DNA of 37,553 nucleotides from Woeseiaceae bacterium (GCA_030066735.1 JASJBB010000039.1:1-37553), one strand, 5' to 3'; counted from the first letter of the stretch, positions 7,551-14,596 are shown. Notes: generated from the sequence alone by a model not told the origin. A program made the numbers and translations.

Positions 7551-9788
7551 TTAGTTGGCCGCGTCGATGATCGTCTGACGACCCTCTGGGAACTCTTGCG
7601 GATCCCAGCTGTTCTGGTACGCATGACCCTTGCTTGCGCCGTCGGCATGGCACGTTACGCAAGCCGTCGTCGTTGCGCCCTGCAGCACATCGTCGAGCTG
7701 GTTTTCCCAAACCTGGCTACCGGCTTCGACAGTCGTCGCCATCGCCTGGGTCTGGTCGGGCTGCACAGGCAGAGTTGCCACGTGGCAGGCTGCGCAGTCG
7801 TTCAGCGCCCGCGGATAGGTTGCCGAGTGGTAGTTATGCGGCGTCGTAACCTCCGGATCCGAACCGAATACGACCTGTTGGCCAGTGCCCGGCCAGTTCG
7901 GTATCGCTGACTCGTCGGGACCGAACGCGTAAATGCCGCGGTTCCGGTAAATCACGTACAGAGGCTGGCCGTCTTCGCCGGCAGCGTGAATCCGATGCAG
8001 CATCGTCTTCATCTCGTAGGTCTCGCCGGTCCTGCCGTCATAAGCCTCGGACGCATCGACACCCATACCTGCGCGCACATTCGCTTCGTTGGACGCCGAG
8101 TTATGGCAGAGGATGCACATGTCGACGTTGTCGATGCGGTTGCCGCCGTGCTGGTAGAGCGAGCCGACGTGGCAATCGAGGCACAGGCTGGTGTCGACGA
8201 TGTCGCGGCGCGCCATGAGCGGCGGGGCGCCGTCGCCAACCATCCATTCGTACGTCGGGGTCTTGGCCCGGACCTGAATCGCCGTAGCGGGATCAAGCGG
8301 GCTTTCTACCCACGGCCTGCCCTGAATGGCCACGATGCCGCGATCGACCGAGGCACCAAGGACGTCGACAGGAATGGTGGTCGTTGCGACGTTTGCCGCG
8401 CAGACCGTGTTGTCGATGGTGACATCCACAGACAATGCCTGGCCGGGTGCGCTGGTCGACATGCCAATGATGAAGTCATCACCCTGGGCGTAGCTGCGCA
8501 GCATGCTCAGGTTGCTGCCCGGATAGTTGTGGAACGCAGGAGCGCCTGCAGCGACGGTGTCGTTGCAGGGATCGACGCCGACGCCATCGTAGGAGGCTAT
8601 CCAGGAGATCGCCAGGTCCGTTCCGTCATCGACGATGCCGGTAACCTGCCAGTCGAACTTCGCGCCTTCAGTGACACTGACGTCCTCGCCATTGAAGATC
8701 GGGCCGCGCCGGAATGCAGGCGCCAGGCCGTTGTGGAAGCCGGTAACGGTCGCCGGCGCGATTCCGCCATCGTGGCAAGCCGTTGCGCAATCAGACGTTT
8801 CCGGATCGACAATGTTCAGGTGGAACGTCAGGTCCGGTGGTCCGGTGAAGTCCCAACCGGTCATGTCGCCGTGGCAAGTGAAGCAGTTTGCGCCCGAAAC
8901 CGCCATGGCGTTTGCTGCCGCCAGCTCAGCCGGTTCGGCATGGCAGACGCTGCAGTTGGTCATGTAGGTCGGGTAGGCGACTTCGATGACCTCGCCGTCT
9001 TCGACCCAGATACCGCTGTGGAGGCCGTGCGTTACATTCGCGAGGCTCGGAACGTCGACGCCGTGGCACACCAGGCAGGGCTCGGCGCCGTCCGTCGCGG
9101 CATAGTAGCCGCCGTGGACATCGATACCTTCCGGACCGTGGCACGCGGTGCAGGCGTCGGCGCCAACCACTGGCGTTGCCACAGGCGATGCCGGGAAGTC
9201 ACCGTAGAAATAGACACGCGTTTCTCTGTCACTGCCAGCGCCAACCCGGAACAGGTAACGATTGTCGATTCCCGCGTCGGCTGCGCCACCAATGACGGTT
9301 ACGGTGTAATTGCCGCCGCCGTTGTTGGTCAGCGTCAGTTGAGCCGGATCACAGGGATCGCTTCGGCTCACGTTGCCGCAGATGTTGGTGCGGGTCGTAC
9401 CGTCGGTCCGATAGCCGCGCTGCATCGAGTCATAGTTCGTCGCCAGGACGCCATCGGCTTCCAGGTCGAACGTGACTTCGAGGTCGCCGCCGTTCACGGC
9501 AAACGCGATATTGCTGACAGCCTCTATCGGCCCCAATGCATGCGCGTCTGGCGCAGAGGCAAACGAGCCATCGTCATGGCAGACGGAACAGCTTTCGAGC
9601 GGTGTAATGGAAGCACCAGGTCCCTGAGGTCCTTCTGGTCCAGTCGGGCCAGTCGGGCCTTGGGGCCCGGGAGCACCATCGGCACCGTCTCTGCCGTCGT
9701 CGCCCGAGCAACCGCCCAGCGCAAATGCCATGGCACTCACGACGAGGATTGACCAGGCCCAACGCTTAAAAAGATCGAACCGGTTCAT
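7551..9788 (-). CDS. OmcA-like surface lipoprotein cytochrome with rearranged hemes
   Basis: I chose the start at 9788 (745 residues) because it has a good ribosome site (GAGGAG, about 7 bases upstream) and gives the same N-terminus as the next cytochrome lipoprotein (MNRF.LFKR.AWS). Lipobox LGGC sets the lipidated cysteine at residue 27; a collagen-like Gly-X-Y linker follows (about 29-58). Heme motifs in order: CSVCH at 67-71, ahead of the first beta domain; then CTACH, CLVCH, CSVCH, CFTCH and the variant CATACH; then, after a second beta domain, CLDCH, CILCH, CAACH and CVTCH. This makes nine CXXCH plus one CX3CH. Compared with the neighbouring mtrC product, the C-terminal fifth heme of domain IV is absent and an extra heme sits at the N-terminus. 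It occupies the omcA position of the Shewanella cluster. OmcA/MtrC family membership is firm; equivalence to OmcA is not. Confidence 0.9.
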   Translation of the reverse strand: MNRFDLFKRWAWSILVVSAMAFALGGCSGDDGRDGADGAPGPQGPTGPTGPEGPQGPGASITPLESCSVCHDDGSFASAPDAHALGPIEAVSNIAFAVNGGDLEVTFDLEADGVLATNYDSMQRGYRTDGTTRTNICGNVSRSDPCDPAQLTLTNNGGGNYTVTVIGGAADAGIDNRYLFRVGAGSDRETRVYFYGDFPASPVATPVVGADACTACHGPEGIDVHGGYYAATDGAEPCLVCHGVDVPSLANVTHGLHSGIWVEDGEVIEVAYPTYMTNCSVCHAEPAELAAANAMAVSGANCFTCHGDMTGWDFTGPPDLTFHLNIVDPETSDCATACHDGGIAPATVTGFHNGLAPAFRRGPIFNGEDVSVTEGAKFDWQVTGIVDDGTDLAISWIASYDGVGVDPCNDTVAAGAPAFHNYPGSNLSMLRSYAQGDDFIIGMSTSAPGQALSVDVTIDNTVCAANVATTTIPVDVLGASVDRGIVAIQGRPWVESPLDPATAIQVRAKTPTYEWMVGDGAPPLMARRDIVDTSLCLDCHVGSLYQHGGNRIDNVDMCILCHNSASNEANVRAGMGVDASEAYDGRTGETYEMKTMLHRIHAAGEDGQPLYVIYRNRGIYAFGPDESAIPNWPGTGQQVVFGSDPEVTTPHNYHSATYPRALNDCAACHVATLPVQPDQTQAMATTVEAGSQVWENQLDDVLQGATTTACVTCHADGASKGHAYQNSWDPQEFPEGRQTIIDAAN

Positions 9789-9877
9789 TTGAAACTCCTC
9801 AGATTTCCATCGTGTTAAAAACCCGGAATCCGCTTGTTTATGCATTCGTTATGGGCGGCGTCCCGGCATCTCGGCAT

Positions 9878-9883
9878 AGGGTA
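9878..9883 (-). promoter_or_regulatory. Predicted -10 element of the OmcA-like gene
   Basis: TACCCT on the minus strand lies in a block (CTAnnCTATGCC...ATGCCGGG) that is also present upstream of the octaheme gene. Its centre is 32 bases from the centre of the palindrome at 9905-9920, the spacing of a class II Fnr/Crp promoter (activator at -41.5). The predicted transcription start is near 9871, leaving a leader of about 83 bases. No good -35 hexamer is seen, which fits activator dependence. Confidence 0.55.
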
Positions 9884-9904
9884 GATTCGGAGCGCCTGCG
9901 CAAC

Positions 9905-9920
9905 ACTGACATTCGTCAGT
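9905..9920 (-). promoter_or_regulatory. Crp/Fnr-type operator ACTGAC-N4-GTCAGT
   Basis: A perfect inverted repeat, ACTGAC ATTC GTCAGT on the plus strand, 117 bases before the OmcA-like start. The TGA core and N4 spacer align with the Fnr consensus TTGAT-N4-ATCAA. Near-identical copies occur at 12506 and 12611, the latter in front of a crp/fnr gene. Confidence 0.7.
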
Positions 9921-9927
9921 TTCGGCG

Positions 9928-9945
9928 GGTGGATGATGCGTATGC
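9928..9945. repeat. 18-base direct repeat, copy 1
   Basis: GGTGGATGATGCGTATGC occurs here and, identically, at 12540-12557. Each copy lies just upstream (promoter-distal) of an ACTGAC-N4-GTCAGT site. The gap to the site is 7 bases here and 18 bases in copy 2, a difference of 11 bases or about one helical turn. It may be a second protein site or a remnant of promoter duplication. Confidence 0.6.
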
Positions 9946-9977
9946 AGGTCGCGCTGATCGAAGAGGCTGCAGAGCGC

Positions 9978-10008
9978 AAAAAAAGGCCGGGAGATCGCTC
10001 TCCCGGCC
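9978..10008 (-). terminator. Rho-independent terminator after the octaheme gene
   Basis: Same stem, loop and T-tract as at 7456-7486; 34 bases are identical including the CGC that flanks the T-tract. A second GC-rich hairpin (about 10017-10045) lies between the gene's stop and the terminator, in the same arrangement as downstream of the OmcA-like gene. Confidence 0.92.
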
Positions 10009-10064
10009 CGTTTCAGAGCGGGGCGGGCCCGAGGGCCTGCCCGCTAATGGCTCCCCTTAATCGT

Positions 10065-12392
10065 CTAGTCACCTCCCGGGGGTGCGGAGGAGGTCCGGAA
10101 CGAAGCGTGGCAGCTGCCGCACGCGTTCGGCTGATCGGTTCCGGCTTCGATCGTGACAACCTGGAAGCTATGGTCAGTGTTGTCACCTGCGATCGTGAGC
10201 CCGGCGCCGTCAACAAACCACGTGCCGCTCTTGGCCGTCTTCGTCATGTGGCAGGACGTGCAGCGGCCTACCGGTCCCTCGCCCAGCAGGAAGTTCTCTG
10301 GAATGTGCGAGTTCTCGGGCAGGTACGGGGCCAGCGGCATGCCGGCGGCGACGCCACTGTGTGACTTGACAGCCTGTTCGACCAGGTCTTCGGCAGCCAT
10401 TTGCTCGGCAGCGTCCGGGGCCATGGCCATGCCGTTCATGTCAACGGTTCCGCCTCTGCTGGTGTGGTACACCGCGATGTCTTCTTTCGTCAGGGTGGCG
10501 AAAGGTCCGAAGCTGGCATGGCAGCTCAGGCAGCGCACGTTCGACATCAGCGCATTGCTGTTATTGCCGAACAGGAACTCGTTGCCGGCAAAGTCGCTGG
10601 TCGTGAACTGGAACGGTCCGCCACGGCCGCTGTGCGGCGAATGGCAGTCGTTGCAGGCCAGCTTGTCGTACGGGTTGTCGGCATGCGCCGAACCGATGTA
10701 GCTGTTCCACTGCTGGCGATGCTTCTTCGGCAAGCCGTTCGGCCAGTTGCCGGGCTTGGCGAGGAAGTAGCCTTCCGGCGACTCAACGGCATCCCAGTCC
10801 AGCGTGTGCAGACCGGCGACGAAGTTGCCGTCGAACTCGGCCACGTCGGCGCGCCATGGGAATCCGAAGTCGCCCTCGATCGGGTCGGAACCGCGGTTGT
10901 GGCAGGCGCCGCAAATCTCGGTCGCGGCTTCGGCCGTCATGTGATCCGGGTTCATGATCTTGTTCGGATCACCGCCGCCAGCGATGTGGCTGCTGCCCGG
11001 TCCGTGGCACTTTTCGCAGCCCACGCGATAGTCGACCGCTGAGTACTGCGTGACCAGTCCATCGACGGCCGTCAGCGTCAGGCCAGCTTCATGGCAGCCC
11101 GAGCACTTCTTCGAGTAGGCCCGTTTCTGCTCATACCATTCCCACGGATGGTAGGAAACCCATTCCAGGGTGCGCTGGTTGAACTGGATCGGCAGCGTCA
11201 GCATGTCTTCGCAGGTCTGGGTCGTGTCCCACGTGATGAAGGCCGGTTTCGGGTTCTTCGGGAAGGTGCCTTCCGGATTGAGCGGCGGGCACGCGACATC
11301 GTCGCCGATATTGAACATGTAGCGCTGTTTCCAGGCGCCATGGATATCCGTGGCTTCACCGCGATCCTGCAGCACAGAGATTTCACCAGCCTGGGTGCCG
11401 GGGCCGCCGTACGTTGCATACACGGGAACGACGAGATCTACGGCCTCATCCGGCACGCCGTTGGTGTCAACGTCGAACAGTACGTCAAAGCTCAGGTCCG
11501 GGTTGTTGTTGCAGGTCCGGATCCAGGTGCCGTGGCTCTCGTCGCCCTTGATGGGCGGTTCGCCCGGGATATTGGAGAGAACACCGGTATCGAACCAGGC
11601 GCTGCAAGTACCTGCGCCGGGGTCATCCGGCCAGCCGTTCATGTCCATTTCGACCAGTGAGCGTTCTACGACGCGATAGTGGCCCGAGCTCATCCACGCG
11701 TTGGCGAGTCCACCGGCGTGGCAGAGCATGCAGGAATCGCTCGATGCGAACGTGGCGCCCGGGTCGGGGCCGCCGGAGAGTTCGATGGAGACGACATCAC
11801 CCGGTGTCACCGACTCGCGGGTATCGCCCGGCAGCAGGCTCGAGCCTGCCGGCGGTGTAACCGACAGAAATTCGCGAACGACCGCGTCGATCGTGAATGC
11901 GCCGGTGGCGTCCGTCACTACGTCGGCACTGCCAGGCGCCGATACGGTCGCGCCTTCAACCGGTGAGCCGTCCGGCGCCAGCACCGTGCCGGACACCGCG
12001 CCGGGCACTCCGCTCAGCGAGATTGCCACGTCGGAGGTCAGGCCGCCGGCCACGTTCACCGACATTATGGTCTCCGAGACTGCCGTGCCGGTAACGGCTG
12101 CGGTCACGTTATAAACGCCAATCGGAACGTCGGCCAGAACGGCCACGCCGTTGGCATCCGTGTCGACACTAACCGTTGCCGGTTCGGTCGTGACGGTAGC
12201 GCCAACGACGGCGACACCGCTTGACGTTACCGTTGCGCTGATCGTGCCGGTGTCAACGGGATCTCGGCCGTCTGCGCCATCGTTGCCGTCGGCACCGTCT
12301 TTGCCGTCGCTGCCTGAGCAGCCGCTGATTGCCAGCGCGCCCGCGACGAGCATTGACCAGGCCGAACGTTTGAATACTTCGAACCGGTTCAT
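10065..12392 (-). CDS. Octaheme c-type cytochrome lipoprotein with carboxypeptidase-regulatory-like domains
   Basis: A 775-residue protein with lipobox ISGC (C25) and a short Gly-rich GXD linker. Two Ig-like carboxypeptidase-regulatory-type repeats follow, at about residues 48-128 and 130-205 (VVGATVTTE, VEGATVSAP motifs). The rest is a heme domain with eight CXXCH: CMLCH at 221-225, then CSGCH, CEKCH, CGACH, CNDCH, CLSCH, CTSCH and CGSCH. The first heme is followed by a W..SGHY pattern like that in cytochrome c554 and octaheme reductase relatives. It does not match the OmcA/MtrC plan. Because it is a predicted surface lipoprotein next to an Mtr conduit, it may be a terminal reductase or an additional surface electron carrier; the substrate cannot be read from sequence. 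The long non-heme stretch between hemes 1 and 2 (about residues 226-430) has several extra cysteines. It has its own promoter and terminator. Confidence 0.88.
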   Translation of the reverse strand: MNRFEVFKRSAWSMLVAGALAISGCSGSDGKDGADGNDGADGRDPVDTGTISATVTSSGVAVVGATVTTEPATVSVDTDANGVAVLADVPIGVYNVTAAVTGTAVSETIMSVNVAGGLTSDVAISLSGVPGAVSGTVLAPDGSPVEGATVSAPGSADVVTDATGAFTIDAVVREFLSVTPPAGSSLLPGDTRESVTPGDVVSIELSGGPDPGATFASSDSCMLCHAGGLANAWMSSGHYRVVERSLVEMDMNGWPDDPGAGTCSAWFDTGVLSNIPGEPPIKGDESHGTWIRTCNNNPDLSFDVLFDVDTNGVPDEAVDLVVPVYATYGGPGTQAGEISVLQDRGEATDIHGAWKQRYMFNIGDDVACPPLNPEGTFPKNPKPAFITWDTTQTCEDMLTLPIQFNQRTLEWVSYHPWEWYEQKRAYSKKCSGCHEAGLTLTAVDGLVTQYSAVDYRVGCEKCHGPGSSHIAGGGDPNKIMNPDHMTAEAATEICGACHNRGSDPIEGDFGFPWRADVAEFDGNFVAGLHTLDWDAVESPEGYFLAKPGNWPNGLPKKHRQQWNSYIGSAHADNPYDKLACNDCHSPHSGRGGPFQFTTSDFAGNEFLFGNNSNALMSNVRCLSCHASFGPFATLTKEDIAVYHTSRGGTVDMNGMAMAPDAAEQMAAEDLVEQAVKSHSGVAAGMPLAPYLPENSHIPENFLLGEGPVGRCTSCHMTKTAKSGTWFVDGAGLTIAGDNTDHSFQVVTIEAGTDQPNACGSCHASFRTSSAPPGGD

Positions 12393-12478
12393 TGTCTACT
12401 CCTAACTAATGGGTGTTGCATGATTCCGGAGCGGCGTCGCAGCGATGACCGTCGGGCACGGCCCCGGCATTTGGGCAT

Positions 12479-12484
12479 AGCCTA
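12479..12484 (-). promoter_or_regulatory. Predicted -10 element of the octaheme gene
   Basis: TAGGCT on the minus strand, in the same conserved block as the OmcA-like promoter. Its centre is again exactly 32 bases from the palindrome centre (12513.5), as expected for class II activation. Predicted transcription start near 12472, giving a leader of about 80 bases. Confidence 0.55.
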
Positions 12485-12505
12485 GAGAGCCCGGAACCGG
12501 GCAAC

Positions 12506-12521
12506 ACTGACATCTGTCAGT
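12506..12521 (-). promoter_or_regulatory. Crp/Fnr-type operator ACTGAC-N4-GTCAGT
   Basis: A perfect inverted repeat, ACTGAC ATCT GTCAGT, 114 bases before the octaheme start. It shares the flank CAAC with the site at 9905. Its placement relative to the -10 matches that site to the base. Confidence 0.7.
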
Positions 12522-12539
12522 TATGGCGTTTTTTTGGCA

Positions 12540-12557
12540 GGTGGATGATGCGTATGC
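12540..12557. repeat. 18-base direct repeat, copy 2
   Basis: Identical to 9928-9945 (GGTGGATGATGCGTATGC). Here it is followed by GCA, so that TGCG-TATG-CGCA forms a small palindrome not present in copy 1. Confidence 0.6.
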
Positions 12558-12610
12558 GCATATCGGGTAACGAAAGCAGTGGGAGAGCGATCAATGGCTT
12601 ACAGGGATGA

Positions 12611-12626
12611 ACTGACAAATGTCAGT
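12611..12626 (+). promoter_or_regulatory. Crp/Fnr-type operator ahead of the crp/fnr gene
   Basis: A perfect inverted repeat, ACTGAC AAAT GTCAGT, centred about 105 bases before the regulator's ATG, which suggests autoregulation. No -10 sits at the class II distance. A weak TATCGA at 12668-12673 is 52 bases from the centre, the class I distance, but the match is poor. A TAGGTA at 12633-12638 would make the site overlap the promoter and act as a repressor site. The sense of regulation is undecided. Confidence 0.6.
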
Positions 12627-12723
12627 TTCGGCTAGGTAGAAACCACGAAGGACCCGCGGCAACTGGCTATCGAATACCGACCCCGAAAACGTTACAAAAA
12701 ACAAAGGGGGAGACCAGGGTCCT

Positions 12724-13449
12724 ATGAGTTGTTCGAACCGCCACTGTCCGTTTTTCAAGTTCGAAGCCGACGGCGCAAAAATCGCTGACGATGCGATCGC
12801 GTGCGTGGTCAATGATTGCACTCATGTGGTCGAGTTTGACCACGGAGAGGTCCTGTTCATGCAGGGCCAGCCGAGCTCAAACCTCTTCGCTTTGAATGAG
12901 GGCATGGTGAAGATCTGCTCCAATACGGCAGACGGCCGGGAGCAGATCGTCGGCCTGAGCAGCCCGAGCAACCTGCTGGTCGGCCTGCAGTCGCTCAACG
13001 AGGATCGCTATGCCTACACGGCCGTTGCCGCGACCCCGGTCCGGGCGTGCCGTATCAACCACCACGCGATGCTGGCCAAAGTGCGCAATGACGGCGGTGT
13101 CGCCGTGCGCCTGATCGAGGCCATCAACGCCCAGCTCGCCCACAGCCGCGCGCTAATGGAGGTCATGGGTCATCGCTGCGCGGCGTCCAAAATCGCTGCG
13201 TTCATTCTCCTGATGACCCCGAAATCGACCAATGGCAACGGCACCTGCAACTGCCAGGTGGAAATGCCGTTCTCGCGCGTCGAGATGGCCGGGCTGCTGG
13301 GCCTCAGCGAGGAGACCGTGTGCCGCTCGATGGCCATGATGAAACGCATGGGAGCGGTCAATGCGCCGCGCGGCCGTATCGAGATTCGCGACTGGGATCG
13401 CCTGCACGCCATCGCCGACGAGTGCTGCGGCGGCCAGATCATCAACTAA
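12724..13449 (+). CDS. Crp/Fnr-family transcriptional regulator, cysteine-rich
   Basis: A 241-residue one-component regulator. A cyclic-nucleotide-binding-type beta roll spans about residues 34-120, a dimerisation helix about 125-160, and a winged helix about 180-230. The recognition helix reads LSEETVCRSM, with E197 and R201 at the positions of Fnr E209 and R213, and C200 in place of Fnr S212. Twelve cysteines are present, four near the N-terminus (C3, C8, C27, C32). Their spacing is not that of E. coli Fnr (C20, C23, C29, C122), so a [4Fe-4S] oxygen sensor is possible but unproven; a redox thiol or other ligand sensor is the alternative. A GGGGGAG tract precedes the ATG at a rather long spacing. 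It sits between the two halves of the respiratory island and is the obvious candidate to bind the three ACTGAC-N4-GTCAGT sites. Confidence 0.9.
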   Translation: MSCSNRHCPFFKFEADGAKIADDAIACVVNDCTHVVEFDHGEVLFMQGQPSSNLFALNEGMVKICSNTADGREQIVGLSSPSNLLVGLQSLNEDRYAYTAVAATPVRACRINHHAMLAKVRNDGGVAVRLIEAINAQLAHSRALMEVMGHRCAASKIAAFILLMTPKSTNGNGTCNCQVEMPFSRVEMAGLLGLSEETVCRSMAMMKRMGAVNAPRGRIEIRDWDRLHAIADECCGGQIIN

Positions 13450-13594
13450 GCGCCTGTGGCGTCTACTTATTGGCCTTGCAGGCCCCCTGTGGCACATAGG
13501 TGCGGGTAAAATCGATTCCGTTCATAATCCGTTAATGCATGGTCGTGTATACGGGACCATGGGACAGGGTGTATTTCAGCAGGAAGGGAATGTC

Positions 13595-14206
13595 ATGAAG
13601 AACTTCTATCGTACGGCAATTTCACTGGCGCTCGGTCTGTTCGCCGCATCGGCGTTCGCGCAGGATTTTGACGCTATCGTTGCGGACTGCAACGGCTGCC
13701 ACGGCGATGACGGCGTCAGCCAGTGGACCGACATGCCGACGATCGCCGGCATGCCGGAATTCGTCCACGCGGACGCATTGTTCATCTACCGCGATAACGC
13801 GCGCCCGTGCGCCGTCAGCGAGTATCGCCAGGGCGACACGAGCCGGCCCGCAAGGTCGATGTGCGACGTGGTGGCAGATCTCGATGACGCGACGCTGGAA
13901 GATCTCGCAGCCCATTACTTCGCGCTGCCGTTCGTGGCGGCCAAGCAGGACTTCGACCCGGCGCTGGCCGAAGCCGGCAGTGCCGTCCACGACCGGCTGT
14001 GCGAGCAGTGCCACTCGGAAGCCGGCACCAACCCGGATGACGAGGCGGGCATTCTCGGTGGTCAGTGGATGGGCTACATGGAGACGACCATGGCCCAGTA
14101 CCTGGCCGGCGAACGTGAGCAGCCGAAACAGATGGAACGCAAGATGAACGAGCTCACGGACGACGACGTCAAGGCATTGCTGCACTTCTACGCCGCCCAG
14201 CAGTGA
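13595..14206 (+). CDS. Periplasmic diheme cytochrome c, c4-like
   Basis: I start it at the ATG at 13595 (203 residues), which has AGGAAGGGA about 5 bases upstream and a clean signal peptide (residues 1-22, ending AFA). Two class I cytochrome domains carry CNGCH (32-36) and CEQCH (136-140), about 100 residues apart as in cytochrome c4. The region that should supply the first axial Met reads SMC (M89, C90), with another cysteine at C72. The same Cys..MetCys arrangement recurs in the second diheme cytochrome at 22265. Expected role: soluble or loosely bound carrier between inner-membrane quinol oxidases and periplasmic acceptors such as MtrA. The next gene starts on its stop codon (GTGA), so they share an operon. 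The 145-base gap before it contains two CCTGTGGC repeats and no ACTGAC site. Confidence 0.87.
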   Translation: MKNFYRTAISLALGLFAASAFAQDFDAIVADCNGCHGDDGVSQWTDMPTIAGMPEFVHADALFIYRDNARPCAVSEYRQGDTSRPARSMCDVVADLDDATLEDLAAHYFALPFVAAKQDFDPALAEAGSAVHDRLCEQCHSEAGTNPDDEAGILGGQWMGYMETTMAQYLAGEREQPKQMERKMNELTDDDVKALLHFYAAQQ

Positions 14207-14577
14207 GCGCAGAAACAGCCGGAATTGACCTCGACAAGCTCTTCGCGTCCATCGATGGCATGGACGCGGAGGGCTTTGTCAGCTTTCTCACCGAGGACGG
14301 GACCTTCCGCTTTGGCTCCGCTCCGCCGGTTGCGGGCCGCGAGTCCGTAAAGGCCGCCGTTGAAGGCTTCTTCTCGTCCATCGCGGCGCTGCGCCACGAG
14401 CTGCAACGGGTCATCACCCAGGGCGACGTGATCGTGTGTGCAGGAGAAGTGACCTACACACGCATCGATGGCAGCGATATCACGCTGCCGTTCTGCGATG
14501 TCTTCGAGGTTTCGGGCGGCCTGATTTCCGCCTACCTGATCTACATGGACATCGGTCCGCTCTTCGCCCAGCCCTGA
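14203..14577 (+). CDS. SnoaL-like/NTF2-fold protein
   Basis: A 124-residue protein starting at a GTG that overlaps the previous stop (GTGA); the next Met is at residue 20, inside the fold. It shows the usual SnoaL pattern: an N-terminal helix (LDKLFASIDGMD), FVSFLTEDGTFRFG, a central helix (ESVKAAVEGFFSSI) and three C-terminal strands. No signal peptide, so it is cytoplasmic unless moved by another route. SnoaL-like proteins include isomerases, hydrolases and many small-ligand binders of unknown role. Its place inside a cytochrome operon is unusual and gives no direct hint of substrate. Confidence 0.75.
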   Translation: MSAETAGIDLDKLFASIDGMDAEGFVSFLTEDGTFRFGSAPPVAGRESVKAAVEGFFSSIAALRHELQRVITQGDVIVCAGEVTYTRIDGSDITLPFCDVFEVSGGLISAYLIYMDIGPLFAQP

Positions 14578-14596
14578 TCTTCCCTGGCGCGCAACA

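Larger units (their letters stand above)
12393..12723. promoter_or_regulatory. Divergent regulatory region between octaheme and crp/fnr genes
   Basis: This 331-base gap has no convincing gene. It holds a class II-like promoter for the octaheme gene (palindrome 12506-12521, -10 at 12479-12484), the 18-base repeat (12540-12557), and a third palindrome (12611-12626) in front of the crp/fnr gene. It also contains a GCCCGG-AA-CCGGGC inverted repeat (12489-12502) between the -10 and the first palindrome. Confidence 0.65.

Noticed and set aside
7986..9752. Long open frame (588 codons) on the plus strand opposite the OmcA-like gene
   Set aside because: Composition is Arg/Val/Asp-rich with no recognisable domain, and it mirrors the codon bias of a clear ten-heme cytochrome on the other strand.
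12611..12673. A definite class I or class II promoter for the crp/fnr gene
   Set aside because: The palindrome is clear, but no hexamer at either distance is a good match, so the promoter was not annotated.
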